64,000 nt of DNA from Curtobacterium flaccumfaciens (GCF_004361695.1 NZ_SNVW01000007.1:1-64000); one strand, 5' to 3'; counted from the first letter of the stretch, positions 25,553 to 35,212 are shown. Numbers and translations are program-made. The notes: generated from the sequence alone by a model not told the origin.

Positions 25553-26881
25553 TCAGCGGAAGAGCTGCTCGCCGATGTACGACCCCTTGCGCGGTGCCGG
25601 CGGGACGGCGAAGACGGCGGACCCGATGTGCGAGATGTACTCGTTCAACCGGTCCGACGCCCCGAGCTTCCGCTGCAGGCGCGTGAAGTGCTCGGGGTCG
25701 TTCATGTACGCCGTGAAGAGCAGTCCCGCGTCGAGCTGCCCGTACTGGTTCAGCCCGTCCGTGTAGTTGTACGGCCGCCGGAGGATCTTCACGCCGTCGT
25801 TCGCCTCGTGCGCGGCCAGGGCGATGTGCGACGTCGGGTCGATCTTCGGCTCGCCGCCCTTCGCGGTCGCGTGGAAGTCCGGCGTGGTGTGCTCCGAGCC
25901 GCCGGAGAGCGGCGCCCCCTCGACCTTCGTCCGGCCGAACACCCGCTGTTGGTCGCTGACGACGTCCGCGTCCCAGATCTCGATGTTCATCCGGATCTTC
26001 CGCGCGACCTGGTAGGTGCCGCCGGCCATCCACCCGGCGCCGTCTCCGGCGTCGTCGACCCAGACGAACCGGTCGTAGTCCTCGTCGGTGCTGACGTTGC
26101 GGGTGCCGTCCTTGAAGCCCATCAGGTTCCGCGGCGTGGACTGTGCCGGTCCGGCCGACGCCCGCCCGAACCCGAGGACGGTCCAGCGGACGGTCGCGGT
26201 GCCGCGGGCCATCCGGGCGAGGTCGCGGACCGCGTGGTACGCCACCTGTGGGTCGTCCGCGCAGGCCTGCAGCGACAGGTCGCCGCCGGTGAGTCCCGCG
26301 TCGAGGTTGTCGCTCGGCAGGGTCGGGATGGCCGCGAGGCGCGCCGGCTTCTTCGACGCCAGCCCGAAGCGCTCGTCGAAGAGCCCCGGGCCGAGGCCGA
26401 CCGTCACGGTGAGCGAGGCGGGACCGAGGTCGAGCGCCTCCCCCGTGTCCGCACCGACGCCGTCGCCGTGCGCGGGCTCGACGCTGCCGACGGTCTTGCC
26501 GGCCTGCAGCTGCGCGATGGACGCCGACCAGCGGGCGAGGAGCACCTGCAGGTCGCTCGTCACCGTCGACGACATGTCGAACGTCATGAACACGCAGTAC
26601 CGCTGCGGCGCGGTCCGCACCCCGCCCTGCGGCTGCCGGGCGGCGGTCGCGTAGAACGGGTGGCTCTGCGAGAGGTCGATGGACTCGTCGCCGTTCGTCG
26701 CGGCCGTGAGGGGGTTGACCCCGGTCGCGGCGGCGGCACCGGCGATGCCCGCGACGGCACCGACGCCGGCACCGGCCGCGGCCATCCCGGCGCCGAGGAG
26801 TCCGCGCCGCGAGACGCGCCCGCGGTGCTGGTCCGCGGGCACCCCGTCGCGCGGGCCGGCCCCGTCGTGCAGGTCGGTCAC
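25553..26881 (-). CDS. efeB: EfeB, Tat-exported DyP-type haem peroxidase
   Basis: A 442-residue deferrochelatase/peroxidase, third gene of the EfeUOB ferrous-iron system. The twin-arginine signal SRRGLLGAGM is at residues 24-33, followed by an Ala/Gly-rich hydrophobic stretch. The DyP catalytic motif GFKDGTRN holds the distal Asp (D258); SHIALAAHE near residue 350 carries a likely proximal His. It acts outside the membrane, probably oxidising Fe(II) or taking iron from haem. GTG 26881 overlaps the efeO stop by four bases (GTGA), so translation is coupled. Controlled with efeU/efeO from the IdeR box at 29711. Confidence 0.95.
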   Translation of the reverse strand: MTDLHDGAGPRDGVPADQHRGRVSRRGLLGAGMAAAGAGVGAVAGIAGAAAATGVNPLTAATNGDESIDLSQSHPFYATAARQPQGGVRTAPQRYCVFMTFDMSSTVTSDLQVLLARWSASIAQLQAGKTVGSVEPAHGDGVGADTGEALDLGPASLTVTVGLGPGLFDERFGLASKKPARLAAIPTLPSDNLDAGLTGGDLSLQACADDPQVAYHAVRDLARMARGTATVRWTVLGFGRASAGPAQSTPRNLMGFKDGTRNVSTDEDYDRFVWVDDAGDGAGWMAGGTYQVARKIRMNIEIWDADVVSDQQRVFGRTKVEGAPLSGGSEHTTPDFHATAKGGEPKIDPTSHIALAAHEANDGVKILRRPYNYTDGLNQYGQLDAGLLFTAYMNDPEHFTRLQRKLGASDRLNEYISHIGSAVFAVPPAPRKGSYIGEQLFR

Positions 26882-28101
26882 GCGGTGGCGACCTTCTCGG
26901 CGAGGCGGGACAGCGGGTCCTGCAGCGCCTGGACCTGCTGCGAGACCTTGTTCGCGTCGGAGGCCTTCGTCGCGGCGTCCCACGTGGCGAAACCACCGAG
27001 GTCGTCGGCGTCGCGGTACCCGTCCATCAGCGTGTTCGTCGCGTCGAACTGCTTCGCGATCTGCTTCGTCAGCGTCGGGTCGAGCTTCGTGAGTCCGGGC
27101 TTGAGGTACGCGAAGGCCTGCCGGGCACCCTCGACGTTCGCGGCGAGGTCGACGAGGTCGATGTGGCTGTAGGCCTCCTCCTCGCCGGTGATCTTGTTCG
27201 ACTGGACCTCCTCGAGCAGCCCGGCCGCGCCGTTCGCGAGGTCCTCGGGCTTGTAGTCGAGCGTCGGCACGAGCTTCGCCAGCAGTTCGACGTTCTCGGT
27301 CAGGTCCGCAGCGGTCTTCTTGGTCGCGTCGGTGATCGCGCCGGCTTCGAACAGGTCCTTCTCGACCGCGTGGAACCCGCTCCAGCCGACGGCGTCGTCG
27401 AGGTTCGACGCGCGCATGTCGATGAGGTAGTCGAGGTTGCCGGCGTTGTCGGTCGCCTTGTAGCCCTTCTTGACGAACCCGTCGACGTCGCTCTCGATGT
27501 GCTCGTAGAACGGCCGGGCGTTCGCGTAGTCGGTCTTCGCGGCGCCGAGGTCGCCCTTGTCGACGTCGGCCTGCAGCTGCTTGACCGCGGCGACCATGTC
27601 GGTGACCTGGCCGTCGACGTACTCGGCGTAGCCCTTCGTGCCCTCGTCGAGCAGGGTCGCGGCGCTGCTGTTCGCGGTCGAGGTCACCTTGCCGGTGACG
27701 GTGAAGTCGGTGAGTTCCCGGTCGGCGCCGGGGCAGTAGACCTGGTACTTCCCGCCGGTGAGCGTCGCGGTGAACCGCACCGCGTCGAGGCCGGGTGCGA
27801 GGTTCTCCTTCTCGCCGAGGATCCGCTGGTCCTGCAGGAGCTCGACCTCGGTGATGGCGGTCGACGACTCGTTCTTGACGGTGAACGTGACCGGGCCGGC
27901 GGGGACCTTCGTGGTGGAGACGGCGCACTTGTCCGAGCCGTCGTTCGTCAGCGTCACCGAGACGCGCGAGACCTTGCCGGCGCTGCTGGCTCCGCCGCTC
28001 GCCGTCGAGGACGAGTCCGCGCAGCCGGTGAGCGCGAGGGCGGCCACGACGCTGAGGGCGCCGAGGGTGAACAGGGGGCGGGCAGTCCTAGCGGAGGGCA
28101 T
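26878..28101 (-). CDS. efeO: EfeO, iron-binding lipoprotein
   Basis: 407 residues. A lipoprotein signal ends with lipobox LTGC (Cys27). An N-terminal cupredoxin-like domain (about 45-150) includes KCAVSTTKVPAG and YQVYCPG, with Cys that could bind metal. A C-terminal imelysin/M75-like helical domain has the metal motif GFHAVEKDLF (HxxE). It would capture iron outside and pass it to EfeU. ATG 28101 has AAGGAG upstream; the longer frame to 28440 overlaps efeU. It overlaps efeU by 14 bp and efeB by 4 bp. Confidence 0.95.
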   Translation of the reverse strand: MPSARTARPLFTLGALSVVAALALTGCADSSSTASGGASSAGKVSRVSVTLTNDGSDKCAVSTTKVPAGPVTFTVKNESSTAITEVELLQDQRILGEKENLAPGLDAVRFTATLTGGKYQVYCPGADRELTDFTVTGKVTSTANSSAATLLDEGTKGYAEYVDGQVTDMVAAVKQLQADVDKGDLGAAKTDYANARPFYEHIESDVDGFVKKGYKATDNAGNLDYLIDMRASNLDDAVGWSGFHAVEKDLFEAGAITDATKKTAADLTENVELLAKLVPTLDYKPEDLANGAAGLLEEVQSNKITGEEEAYSHIDLVDLAANVEGARQAFAYLKPGLTKLDPTLTKQIAKQFDATNTLMDGYRDADDLGGFATWDAATKASDANKVSQQVQALQDPLSRLAEKVATA

Positions 28102-29707
28102 ACTCGGGGCTCCTTGTGGGGTCGTCGGCGGGTGGGCCGCGCGACGGGTCGGGGTCGGGGGTGGTGGTCGGGGCGAGCAGGCGGCGACGCCGGTCGCGCA
28201 GGGCGAGCAGCACCTGGGCGGCAGCGGCGACGCCGAGGGCGATCGGCAGCCAGGTCTTCCAGAGCAGCAGCTCGGCGCTGCGCGTGTCCGCCGCCGAGAC
28301 GGCGGCCGCGGACCGCTCGACGGTGGCCGTCGGCACGGCCCACACGGTGCGGTCGAGTGTCGTGGTGCGGGCAGCCGGGAGGCCCCCGTCACCGAGCGTG
28401 AGCACCGTGCGTTCCGTGCGGGTCGCGTCCAGGACGCCACCCCGGACGGTCCACAGGGTGACGGTGTCGCGGACGGCCCAGCGTGCGGTGAAGGGGCCGG
28501 GGTTCGTGCTCGGCGAGATCCCGACGGGCAGCCGGCCGAACAGGTCGACCAGGTCGTCGAGCGTCAGCGTGGACGGCCGCTGCGCGGCCGTGCCGGTACC
28601 GGTTCCTGCGCTGGCAGCCGAGCCGGCCTCGGTGAGCCGCCAGCGGTCCGCGGCCACGCCCGCGCGGGTCACGCGGCGGTGGGCCGACGACGGCAGGGTG
28701 ATCCGGGCCTCCTGGCCGTCGCCCGCCGTGCGCAGGACGGCGGCCGCACCGTCGACGGAGGCCGAGACGGACCTGGCGTCGCCGGTGACGGCGGTCGAGT
28801 GCGGCAGGTCGGCTCCGCCGGTCGGGACGGCGACCGCGAGGGCTGCGGCCGCGACGGCCAGGACCCCGGCGGTGACCAGCCGGACCACCGGCACGCGAGC
28901 AGGGGACGGACGCCGTGCCCGGGGCCACAGCGACAGGGCGAGCACCGGGACGACGTAGAGCACCCAGCCGAGCACCTCGATGACACGGGGGTCCGGCGGG
29001 ATGCCGAGGACACCGGTGACGAGCGCGCCCTGCACGGAGCCGTTCGGCGCGAGCCAGCTGAGGTCGACCGTGCGCTGCTGGCCGATGACGATCCAGCCGG
29101 CCTCGTGGGCGCGGCGGAGCACGGTGAGCACCAGGCCGCCGGCGACGAACACCAGGAAGACGCCCGTGCCGGTGAAGAACCGCGACAGGTTCAGCCGCAC
29201 GCCTCCCGTGTAGATGCCGTAGCCCACGACGACCGCGGCGGCGATCCCGATCACGGCGCCGAGGGCGGCGAGCCCGGTGTCGGACGACGCCTGGAAGGTC
29301 GCGAGGAGGAAGACCGCGGTCTCGAAGCCCTCCTTGAGGACCGCGAGGAACGCCATGCCGGCGAGGGCCCACGCGGTACCGCGGCCGAGCGCCTCGGTCG
29401 CGCTCGCCTCGAGCTCCTTCGTCAGGGTGCGTGCGTGCGTGCGCATCCAGACGATCATCCCGGTGACGAAGACGACGGCGACGATGCCGATCACCGCCTC
29501 CATGCCCTCCTGCTGCGCCTGCGGGAGCGCCTGCTCGACCACCTGCAGGCCGAAGCCGACCGCGATGCTGAGCACGACGGCGACCCCCACGCCGAGCCAC
29601 ATGGGGGCGAGGGGGACACGGTTGCGACGGAGGAACGCGGCGATGATGCCGACGATGAGCGTCGCTTCGAGGCCTTCACGGAGGCCGATGACGAGGGTGG
29701 CGAGCAT
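28088..29707 (-). CDS. efeU: EfeU, Ftr1-type iron permease with long C-terminal extension
   Basis: 539 residues. The N-terminal 270 residues form a seven-helix oxidase-dependent Fe(II)/Fe(III) transporter with both REXXE-type iron motifs: REGLE (10-14) and KEGFE (125-129). Beyond the usual permease there is an extra helix, a soluble outer region of about 200 residues (roughly 295-500) and a further C-terminal helix (near 505-525). The basic permease is about half this length, so the extension is notable, although similar long forms occur in actinobacteria. First gene of efeUOB. The ATG at 29707 lies directly next to the IdeR box. Confidence 0.94.
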   Translation of the reverse strand: MLATLVIGLREGLEATLIVGIIAAFLRRNRVPLAPMWLGVGVAVVLSIAVGFGLQVVEQALPQAQQEGMEAVIGIVAVVFVTGMIVWMRTHARTLTKELEASATEALGRGTAWALAGMAFLAVLKEGFETAVFLLATFQASSDTGLAALGAVIGIAAAVVVGYGIYTGGVRLNLSRFFTGTGVFLVFVAGGLVLTVLRRAHEAGWIVIGQQRTVDLSWLAPNGSVQGALVTGVLGIPPDPRVIEVLGWVLYVVPVLALSLWPRARRPSPARVPVVRLVTAGVLAVAAAALAVAVPTGGADLPHSTAVTGDARSVSASVDGAAAVLRTAGDGQEARITLPSSAHRRVTRAGVAADRWRLTEAGSAASAGTGTGTAAQRPSTLTLDDLVDLFGRLPVGISPSTNPGPFTARWAVRDTVTLWTVRGGVLDATRTERTVLTLGDGGLPAARTTTLDRTVWAVPTATVERSAAAVSAADTRSAELLLWKTWLPIALGVAAAAQVLLALRDRRRRLLAPTTTPDPDPSRGPPADDPTRSPEYALR

Positions 29708-29710
29708 GAC

Positions 29711-29729
29711 GAAGGTGAGGCTAACCTAA
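29711..29729. promoter_or_regulatory. IdeR/DtxR iron box before efeUOB
   Basis: The 19-mer GAAGGTGAGGCTAACCTAA agrees with the IdeR/DtxR consensus TTAGGTTAGGCTAACCTAA at 16 of 19 positions. It ends 3 bp from the efeU ATG, so the protein with iron bound would block initiation of the transcript. Iron-responsive repression of efeUOB fits its function. Confidence 0.85.
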
Positions 29730-29767
29730 CCGGCGCTCGGCCCGCCAGTCGTCCGGCGTGGGGTTTG

Positions 29768-30559
29768 ATGGTTCTCATGAACCTGCTGACCCCCGAGGGC
29801 CTGGCGTCGGTCACGAACGTGCTCGACCTCGCGGGCGTGTTCGCGTCCGCGCTGCTCGGCGGATCGCTCGCCCGGACGATGGACTTCGACCTGTTCGGGT
29901 TCCTGGTCGTGGGGTTCGTGTCCGGGCTCGGCGGCGGCATGCTGCGCGACACCCTGCTGCAGAACGGGCCGCCCGTCGCGCTCGTCGACCCGCTCTACGT
30001 CCCCGTGGCGATCGCCGGTGCACTCATCGCGTTCCTCGTGTCGTTCTCCGCACTGACCTGGGACCGGCTGTTCACCGTGCTCGACGCCGCCGTGATCGGG
30101 TTCTGGGCGGTCGTCGGCGTGCAACGCACCTTCGACGCCGGACTCGAGTGGCCCGCCGCGATCATCATGGGGACGATCACGGCGGTCGGCGGTGGTGCGA
30201 TGCGGGACCTGCTGCTCCGCCGTGTGCCGGCCGTGTTCGGCGGGAACGCGCTCTACGCCACCGTGGCCGTCGCCGCCTCGGCCGTGATGGTCGTCGCCTC
30301 GCACCTCGGCTCGCCCTCCATCGGGATCGTCGCCGCGATCGTGCTCTCCCTCGGGCTGCGGTGGGGTGCCGTCCGGCGCGGCTGGGGCCTGCCGAACGGC
30401 CGCGACTGGCAGCCGAAGTCGACACTCGGATCGCTCCTGCAGCGGGGTCGTCGACTGCGTCCGGACGCCATCCGCCTGCTCCGCCGACCCGGTCGCCGTT
30501 CCGGTACCGGCAGCGTGCGGAGCGAGCACGACACGGTCGAGGACGACCCGGGGGTGTGA
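29768..30559 (+). CDS. TRIC-type cation channel / UPF0126 membrane protein
   Basis: A 263-residue protein with two repeats of three helices and a seventh helix, the UPF0126 (YadS/YicG) architecture now known as prokaryotic TRIC channels. Both repeat signatures are present: VGFVSGLGGGMLRDTLL and ITAVGGGAMRDLLL, with GGG and RD in each. The C-terminal 55 residues are basic and cytoplasmic. ATG 29768 or 29777 is possible; GTGGGG precedes the first. It is divergent from efeU with the iron box between them, so iron control of this gene is possible but not shown. Confidence 0.9.
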   Translation: MVLMNLLTPEGLASVTNVLDLAGVFASALLGGSLARTMDFDLFGFLVVGFVSGLGGGMLRDTLLQNGPPVALVDPLYVPVAIAGALIAFLVSFSALTWDRLFTVLDAAVIGFWAVVGVQRTFDAGLEWPAAIIMGTITAVGGGAMRDLLLRRVPAVFGGNALYATVAVAASAVMVVASHLGSPSIGIVAAIVLSLGLRWGAVRRGWGLPNGRDWQPKSTLGSLLQRGRRLRPDAIRLLRRPGRRSGTGSVRSEHDTVEDDPGV

Positions 30560-30823
30560 TTCGTCGGTGCTCGGGCGTACCATCGGTACCGCCGGGTATC
30601 GACTCGGCGCACGTCGTCCGCTCCCGCACCGACGCGACCCGAACGCGGCGGTTCCGAGCAGACGTGTGGATGGGGGCTTCGCTGATGCCGCGCGGGATCA
30701 GACGCGCGGCGCGGCAGGTCTCCACCGACGATCTGCTCGCGCCAGAATGGTGATCGACCACCACCACGCCAGCCCGATGCAGCCGGACCCGACGGACCGC
30801 GACGGCCCGTCGAACCAGGAACG

Positions 30824-31432
30824 ATGAGCGACGACGCCTCCGACTCCCCCACCCCACGGACCCCGCGCGCCGAGGTCCGCGAACGTCTCCTGATCGCCGG
30901 TGCCGAGGTGTTCGCCGAGCAGGGCGTGCACGAGGCCCGGCTCGACGAGGTCGCCGCCCGCGCCGGGTTCAGCAAGGGTGCCGTCTACTCGAACTTCTCG
31001 TCGAAGGAGGACCTCGTCGCGCAGGTCATGCAGCGCGCGACGAACCTGGTGCTCGGCGCACTGCGGGAACTCGTCCGCGCCGACATCGCCGCCGTCGAGA
31101 TCGGGGACGTCGTCCGCGCGGCGTTCGGGCGGCACGACCAGAGCGCGCAGTTCGCACTGCTGTCGGAGTTCCGCGGCTACGCCATCCGGCACCCCGAGTT
31201 CCTGCCCGAGTTCGTGCGGCAGCGCCGCGAGCTGCAGGACGGCGTGCTCGAACTCGTCCGGCTGTGGTTCGGCGCGCACCCGGAGATCGACCCCGGGATG
31301 CCCCTCGAGGACCTGACGACCGTGCTCGTCGGCGCCAACGTCGGGATCATGTTCGACACGGCGGCGCTGCCCGGGGTCAACCCCGGCGAGGTCGTCGCGG
31401 CCCTGGTCGAGGCGGTCATCCGCCGGCGCTGA
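30824..31432 (+). CDS. TetR-family regulator
   Basis: A 202-residue TetR repressor. The HTH at about residues 15-60 includes RLDEVAARAGFSKGAVYSNF and SSKEDLVAQV. The C-terminal half matches the TetR_C pattern of AcrR-like regulators (LSEFRGYAIRHPEF). It is isolated: a channel gene upstream and the transglutaminase operon convergent. A GTACC-ATC-GGTAC inverted repeat (30577-30589) in the 264-bp leader may be an operator. ATG 30824 is preceded by CAGGAACG. Target unknown. Confidence 0.88.
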   Translation: MSDDASDSPTPRTPRAEVRERLLIAGAEVFAEQGVHEARLDEVAARAGFSKGAVYSNFSSKEDLVAQVMQRATNLVLGALRELVRADIAAVEIGDVVRAAFGRHDQSAQFALLSEFRGYAIRHPEFLPEFVRQRRELQDGVLELVRLWFGAHPEIDPGMPLEDLTTVLVGANVGIMFDTAALPGVNPGEVVAALVEAVIRRR

Positions 31433-31453
31433 CGGGTCCACCCCCGCGCACCA

Positions 31454-31487
31454 CGCGGGCACGCGAGCGCCGCGGGCACGCGAGCGC
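31454..31487. repeat. 17-bp direct repeat
   Basis: Two perfect adjacent copies of CGCGGGCACGCGAGCGC plus a partial third, between the convergent TetR and transglutaminase genes. No known role. Confidence 0.8.
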
Positions 31488-31502
31488 CGCGGGCCGCCGC
31501 CC

Positions 31503-33884
31503 CTACGCCGGGCGACGGCGCGCCCGGCGCCCCTCGTGCGACCACGCCGACGACGGCAGCAAGCTCGGCGGCAGCAGGCGCGACCGGACCACCCGCGCGC
31601 CGGACACCGACGCGTCGAGGGCGACCCGGACCTGCCGAACGGCCACGAGCAACGCGTCGGCATCGACCGACGCGGCCCCGCCGGCGGCGAAGCGCTCCCG
31701 GTCGACGGCATCGACCACGGCGTCCAGGTGGGGCAGCGCTGCCGACGGCAACGACGACCGGAGCCGACCGAGCACCGCACGTGCCGTGCGCGCCGCAGCG
31801 GCAGCGTCGTCGGGTGGCGCGAGCCCCGGCGCGTACCCGTGGTCGGCGACGTCGTCGAGGACCTCTCGCCAGGCGTTCACCGCGGGCGACCGACCCGAGC
31901 GGACAGCACCGAGACGCGATCGCCTGCGGAACGCCCGGACCGCGGACGGTGACGCCAGGAGTGCGAGCGCGAGCAGGATCCCGACCCCGAGGCCGAGCGG
32001 GCCGTTGCCGCCGCCGTTCGTCGACCCGGCGGCACCAGGACCGGCGGACGCACTCGGCGTCGGGGTCGCCGAGGACGGGGCGGCCGAGGCCTCGCCGGGT
32101 GCCGGGAGCGGTGTGTCCGGAGCGGCCGGGGACGGCGTGGCCGTCGCCTCGGTCGACGAGGTCGCCGCCTGGTCGGAGTCGGGCGTGGGCTCGAACGCGA
32201 CCCAGCCGGCGCCCTTGATGTACAGCTCGGGCCACGAGTGCAGCTGCCGGTTCGAGACCGTGTACTCGCCGTCCGCCTGCGTCGAGCCGGCCCGGTAGCC
32301 GACCGCGATGCGCGACGGGATGCCGAGCGTGCGGGCCATCACCGCCATCGCGGACGAGAAGTGCACGCAGTACCCCTCGCGCACCTGCAGGAACTTCGCG
32401 ACGACGTCCATGCTGTCGCCGTCGTAGCCCTGCTCGACCGGCGCGGTCTCCGAGTACGTGAACAGGTCGCTCCGGAACCACTGCTCGAGCGCCCGAGCCT
32501 TCTCGTAGTCCGTGCCGGCACCGGCGGCGACCCGCTGGGCCGTGCGGGCGATCGTGGTGGGGAGTTTCTTCGGCAGCTCGCGGTCGGTGCGGAGCTCCGC
32601 TGCGGAGGGCCGGGCGAACCCGCGGCCGTCGGCACGACCGAGCAGGCCCGACGACGCGATCGCGTCGAGGTACTCGCCGGACCACGTCGAAGCACCGTAG
32701 ACCTCGTACGTGGAGCCGCGCGGGGTGGCGGGCCCCGTCGACCGGACCGTGCTCGAGTTCCCCATCCAGCGCCACTGCGCCAGGTCGAGGTTGGTGGACC
32801 GCGACTCGATCGACACCGCGCCCGCCGGGACGGGCAGGTAGTTGCTCGACAGCCCGGTGATCCGGATCGTGACGTCGCCCCGGGTCGACAGCCGCGGGTT
32901 CACGCCGACGGCCCACTGCTGGGTGTCGGCGGTCTCGGAAGTGCTGGCGTCGGTGGTCGTGGGGACCCAGTCGCCGGTGCCGAACTCGTCGAGGTCGGCG
33001 AGCTTGAGGTACTCGGGCTGCCCGTCCGCCGAGCGGTACCGGAACACCTCGAGCTCGTTCGGCTGCCGCAGGTCCTGCCCGAGGTTGAGCAGGGTGCCGG
33101 GCCGTCCGGGTTGCACGGGCGACTGGATCGCCCCGGTCACGCCGGACAGCCAGCTGGCGTTGAGCGGCACGATGGCCGGCAACCCCACCGCGACGACCAG
33201 GCCGATCGCTCCGACCACGGCGGCCGGCAGGGCGCGTTGGACCGGCCGGACCGACAGCCAGAGCAGCGTGAGGAAGGCCAGTCCGGTGACGATCACCAGC
33301 CCGGGCGCGGCCGGCGCCCCGGTGACGATGCCCGGGACGATGAGGATCACGAGGGCGGGTGCCGCCGCCAGGGCCGCGGTCGGGGCGACGGCGGCGAGGA
33401 ACAGCGAGACCCCGGCGACCCAGCCGATCGCCACCGTGACGATGAGCCGGATCGAGTCGGTCTGCGGCAGCGGCGCGGGGTTGAGCCGGATGGCGGCCAG
33501 TGTCTCGCCGAGCGCGCCGTCCTTGTCGAGCCACCCGAGCGGTTGGACGTCGTTCACCACGGCGGCCGCGCACGAGCAGACGATCAGGGCCACGACCAGG
33601 GCCACGAACCGGACGCCGGGCGCCCGGCGGCGGAAGGCGAGCATCGTGCCGACCAGGACCGCGGCCATCAGGACGCCGGACACCCACCACGCGGTGCCCT
33701 GCACGAGCGGCCGCATGGCCAGGGCGGCGATGAGCACGGGCACGGGTGCGAGCGCGACGACCCACGGGTTCGGCGAGTCCGGACGCTCCGGGCGTTCGGC
33801 GATCGGACGGCCCGCCGCACGCCCGGGGGCACCGCCGCGCGGGGCGCTGCCCGGGGCGACCGGTCGGGTGGAGACGCCGCTCAC
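31503..33884 (-). CDS. TgpA-like membrane transglutaminase
   Basis: 793 residues. The N-terminal DUF3488 membrane region (about six to seven helices, residues 40-230) is followed by an extracytoplasmic region containing a transglutaminase core with C506 in REGYCVHFSSAMAVMARTLG, then H and D in HSWPELYIKGAGWVAFEPTPD. A Pro/Ser/Thr linker, another helix and a C-terminal cytoplasmic DUF4129-like part follow. Such proteins form a MoxR-DUF58-transglutaminase cluster of uncertain role, perhaps in envelope protein modification. GTG 33884 overlaps the DUF58 stop by four bases (GTGA). Third gene of the operon. Confidence 0.9.
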   Translation of the reverse strand: MSGVSTRPVAPGSAPRGGAPGRAAGRPIAERPERPDSPNPWVVALAPVPVLIAALAMRPLVQGTAWWVSGVLMAAVLVGTMLAFRRRAPGVRFVALVVALIVCSCAAAVVNDVQPLGWLDKDGALGETLAAIRLNPAPLPQTDSIRLIVTVAIGWVAGVSLFLAAVAPTAALAAAPALVILIVPGIVTGAPAAPGLVIVTGLAFLTLLWLSVRPVQRALPAAVVGAIGLVVAVGLPAIVPLNASWLSGVTGAIQSPVQPGRPGTLLNLGQDLRQPNELEVFRYRSADGQPEYLKLADLDEFGTGDWVPTTTDASTSETADTQQWAVGVNPRLSTRGDVTIRITGLSSNYLPVPAGAVSIESRSTNLDLAQWRWMGNSSTVRSTGPATPRGSTYEVYGASTWSGEYLDAIASSGLLGRADGRGFARPSAAELRTDRELPKKLPTTIARTAQRVAAGAGTDYEKARALEQWFRSDLFTYSETAPVEQGYDGDSMDVVAKFLQVREGYCVHFSSAMAVMARTLGIPSRIAVGYRAGSTQADGEYTVSNRQLHSWPELYIKGAGWVAFEPTPDSDQAATSSTEATATPSPAAPDTPLPAPGEASAAPSSATPTPSASAGPGAAGSTNGGGNGPLGLGVGILLALALLASPSAVRAFRRRSRLGAVRSGRSPAVNAWREVLDDVADHGYAPGLAPPDDAAAAARTARAVLGRLRSSLPSAALPHLDAVVDAVDRERFAAGGAASVDADALLVAVRQVRVALDASVSGARVVRSRLLPPSLLPSSAWSHEGRRARRRPA

Positions 33885-35212
33885 CGGATGCTCCCGGAGG
33901 TGTGCGCGCCGGCAACCGGGACGACGAGGGTCCGCCAACCGCCACGGTCGAGGATCCCCCGCACGACCGGGTCCGGCGGGACGATGGTGGCGAGGATGCC
34001 GCGGCTCGACCCGGTGGTCGCGGAGACGAGCTCGGCGGCCTGCTCGGCGGTGCAGTGTCCGGTGACGACGGCGGTCATCCCGTGCACGTCGCGGCCGCGG
34101 ACGTCGGGGAGCACCTCGGTGACCTCGCGGGCGTCCGACCGGACCCGGACGTCGGCCAGCCCGACGAGCACGTCGGTCAGTCCCCCGGCGTCGCCGGCGT
34201 GCCGGGTGCTGCCGGACGGGCCGTCGCTGACGAGCAGCACGCGCGAGGTCCGGGCGGCGAGCGCGCGCGCGACACTGGCAGCGACGACGACGGCGTGCTC
34301 GAACGCCGCGTCGCCGCCGAGGTCGGACAGCTCGGCGAGGTCATCGCGGCCGAGGCGCTGGTACGACTCGCGCCGGACGTCGAGCGCGATCACCGCCTCT
34401 GGTGGCTGGGCCTGCGTGGTCTGCCGGACGTGGAGTTCGCCACGGCGGGCGCTCTGGGCCCAGTGCACGCGGCGGATGGGGTCGCCCGGACGGTAGGGGC
34501 GGAGCTCGCTGTCGTCCGCCGATCCGCCCTGGCCGACCCGGCCCTCGTCGGCGGAGACGGCCCCGGCGAGCGCGCCGGTCTCGAGCGCGGCGAGCGGGGT
34601 GGTGGCCGGCACGACCACCACTTCTTCGGCGGCGACCACGGGACGGTCGATGCGGAGCAGCCCGAACGGGTCCTCGACGCGGATCGTCACCGGTCCGACC
34701 AGGCAGCGCCCGCGGTGCATCGCCAGGGCCTCGACGTCGAGGACGGCCGGCGGGACGTGCGGCCCGACGGTCGCGTACGTCTCGGCGGTGGACATGCTGA
34801 CGAGCCCGTCGTCGAGCTGTTCCCGGACGAGCAGCGTCGACCGGGGCCCGATCGGCAGGTTCGTCCCGCCCAGGGTGATGCGCTCCCGGTAGACCTCGCC
34901 GACCTGCACGATCGCCCGCGCGGTGCTCCTGCGACCGCGCAACGGTGCCGCGACGACGAACGCCATCACGACCCCGAGCACCACGAGCACGAGCAGCAGG
35001 AGTCCGGCGGACACCGCGACGCTCGTCGTACCGACCAGTCCCCCGCCGACCAGGCCGATGCCGACCGCGATCACGGTCCAGCCCCGAGCCGTCGGTCGCG
35101 GGAACGGGGTGCGACGCAGCAGTGACAGCCCCCGGCGCCCGTACCGGACGGCGAACGACCGCGCGGCACCCGTCCGCAGGGCGAACGACGACGGTGCCGG
35201 GGACCCGGGCAT
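33881..35212 (-). CDS. DUF58 domain membrane protein
   Basis: 443 residues. Two N-terminal helices (about 46-62 and 66-90), a beta-rich region, then the DUF58 signature (ADDSELRPYRPGDPIRRVHW) and a VWA-like C-terminal half beginning PEAVIALDVRRESY. DUF58 proteins are always found with MoxR ATPases and are thought to be their targets. The start ATG overlaps the MoxR stop by one base (TGATG). Middle gene of the MoxR-DUF58-transglutaminase operon. Confidence 0.92.
   Translation of the reverse strand: MPGSPAPSSFALRTGAARSFAVRYGRRGLSLLRRTPFPRPTARGWTVIAVGIGLVGGGLVGTTSVAVSAGLLLLVLVVLGVVMAFVVAAPLRGRRSTARAIVQVGEVYRERITLGGTNLPIGPRSTLLVREQLDDGLVSMSTAETYATVGPHVPPAVLDVEALAMHRGRCLVGPVTIRVEDPFGLLRIDRPVVAAEEVVVVPATTPLAALETGALAGAVSADEGRVGQGGSADDSELRPYRPGDPIRRVHWAQSARRGELHVRQTTQAQPPEAVIALDVRRESYQRLGRDDLAELSDLGGDAAFEHAVVVAASVARALAARTSRVLLVSDGPSGSTRHAGDAGGLTDVLVGLADVRVRSDAREVTEVLPDVRGRDVHGMTAVVTGHCTAEQAAELVSATTGSSRGILATIVPPDPVVRGILDRGGWRTLVVPVAGAHTSGSIR

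Noticed and set aside
27758..30559. Very long plus-strand frame across efe genes
   Set aside because: Only its last 263 codons (TRIC protein from 29768) are coding; the rest is antisense to efeO/efeU.
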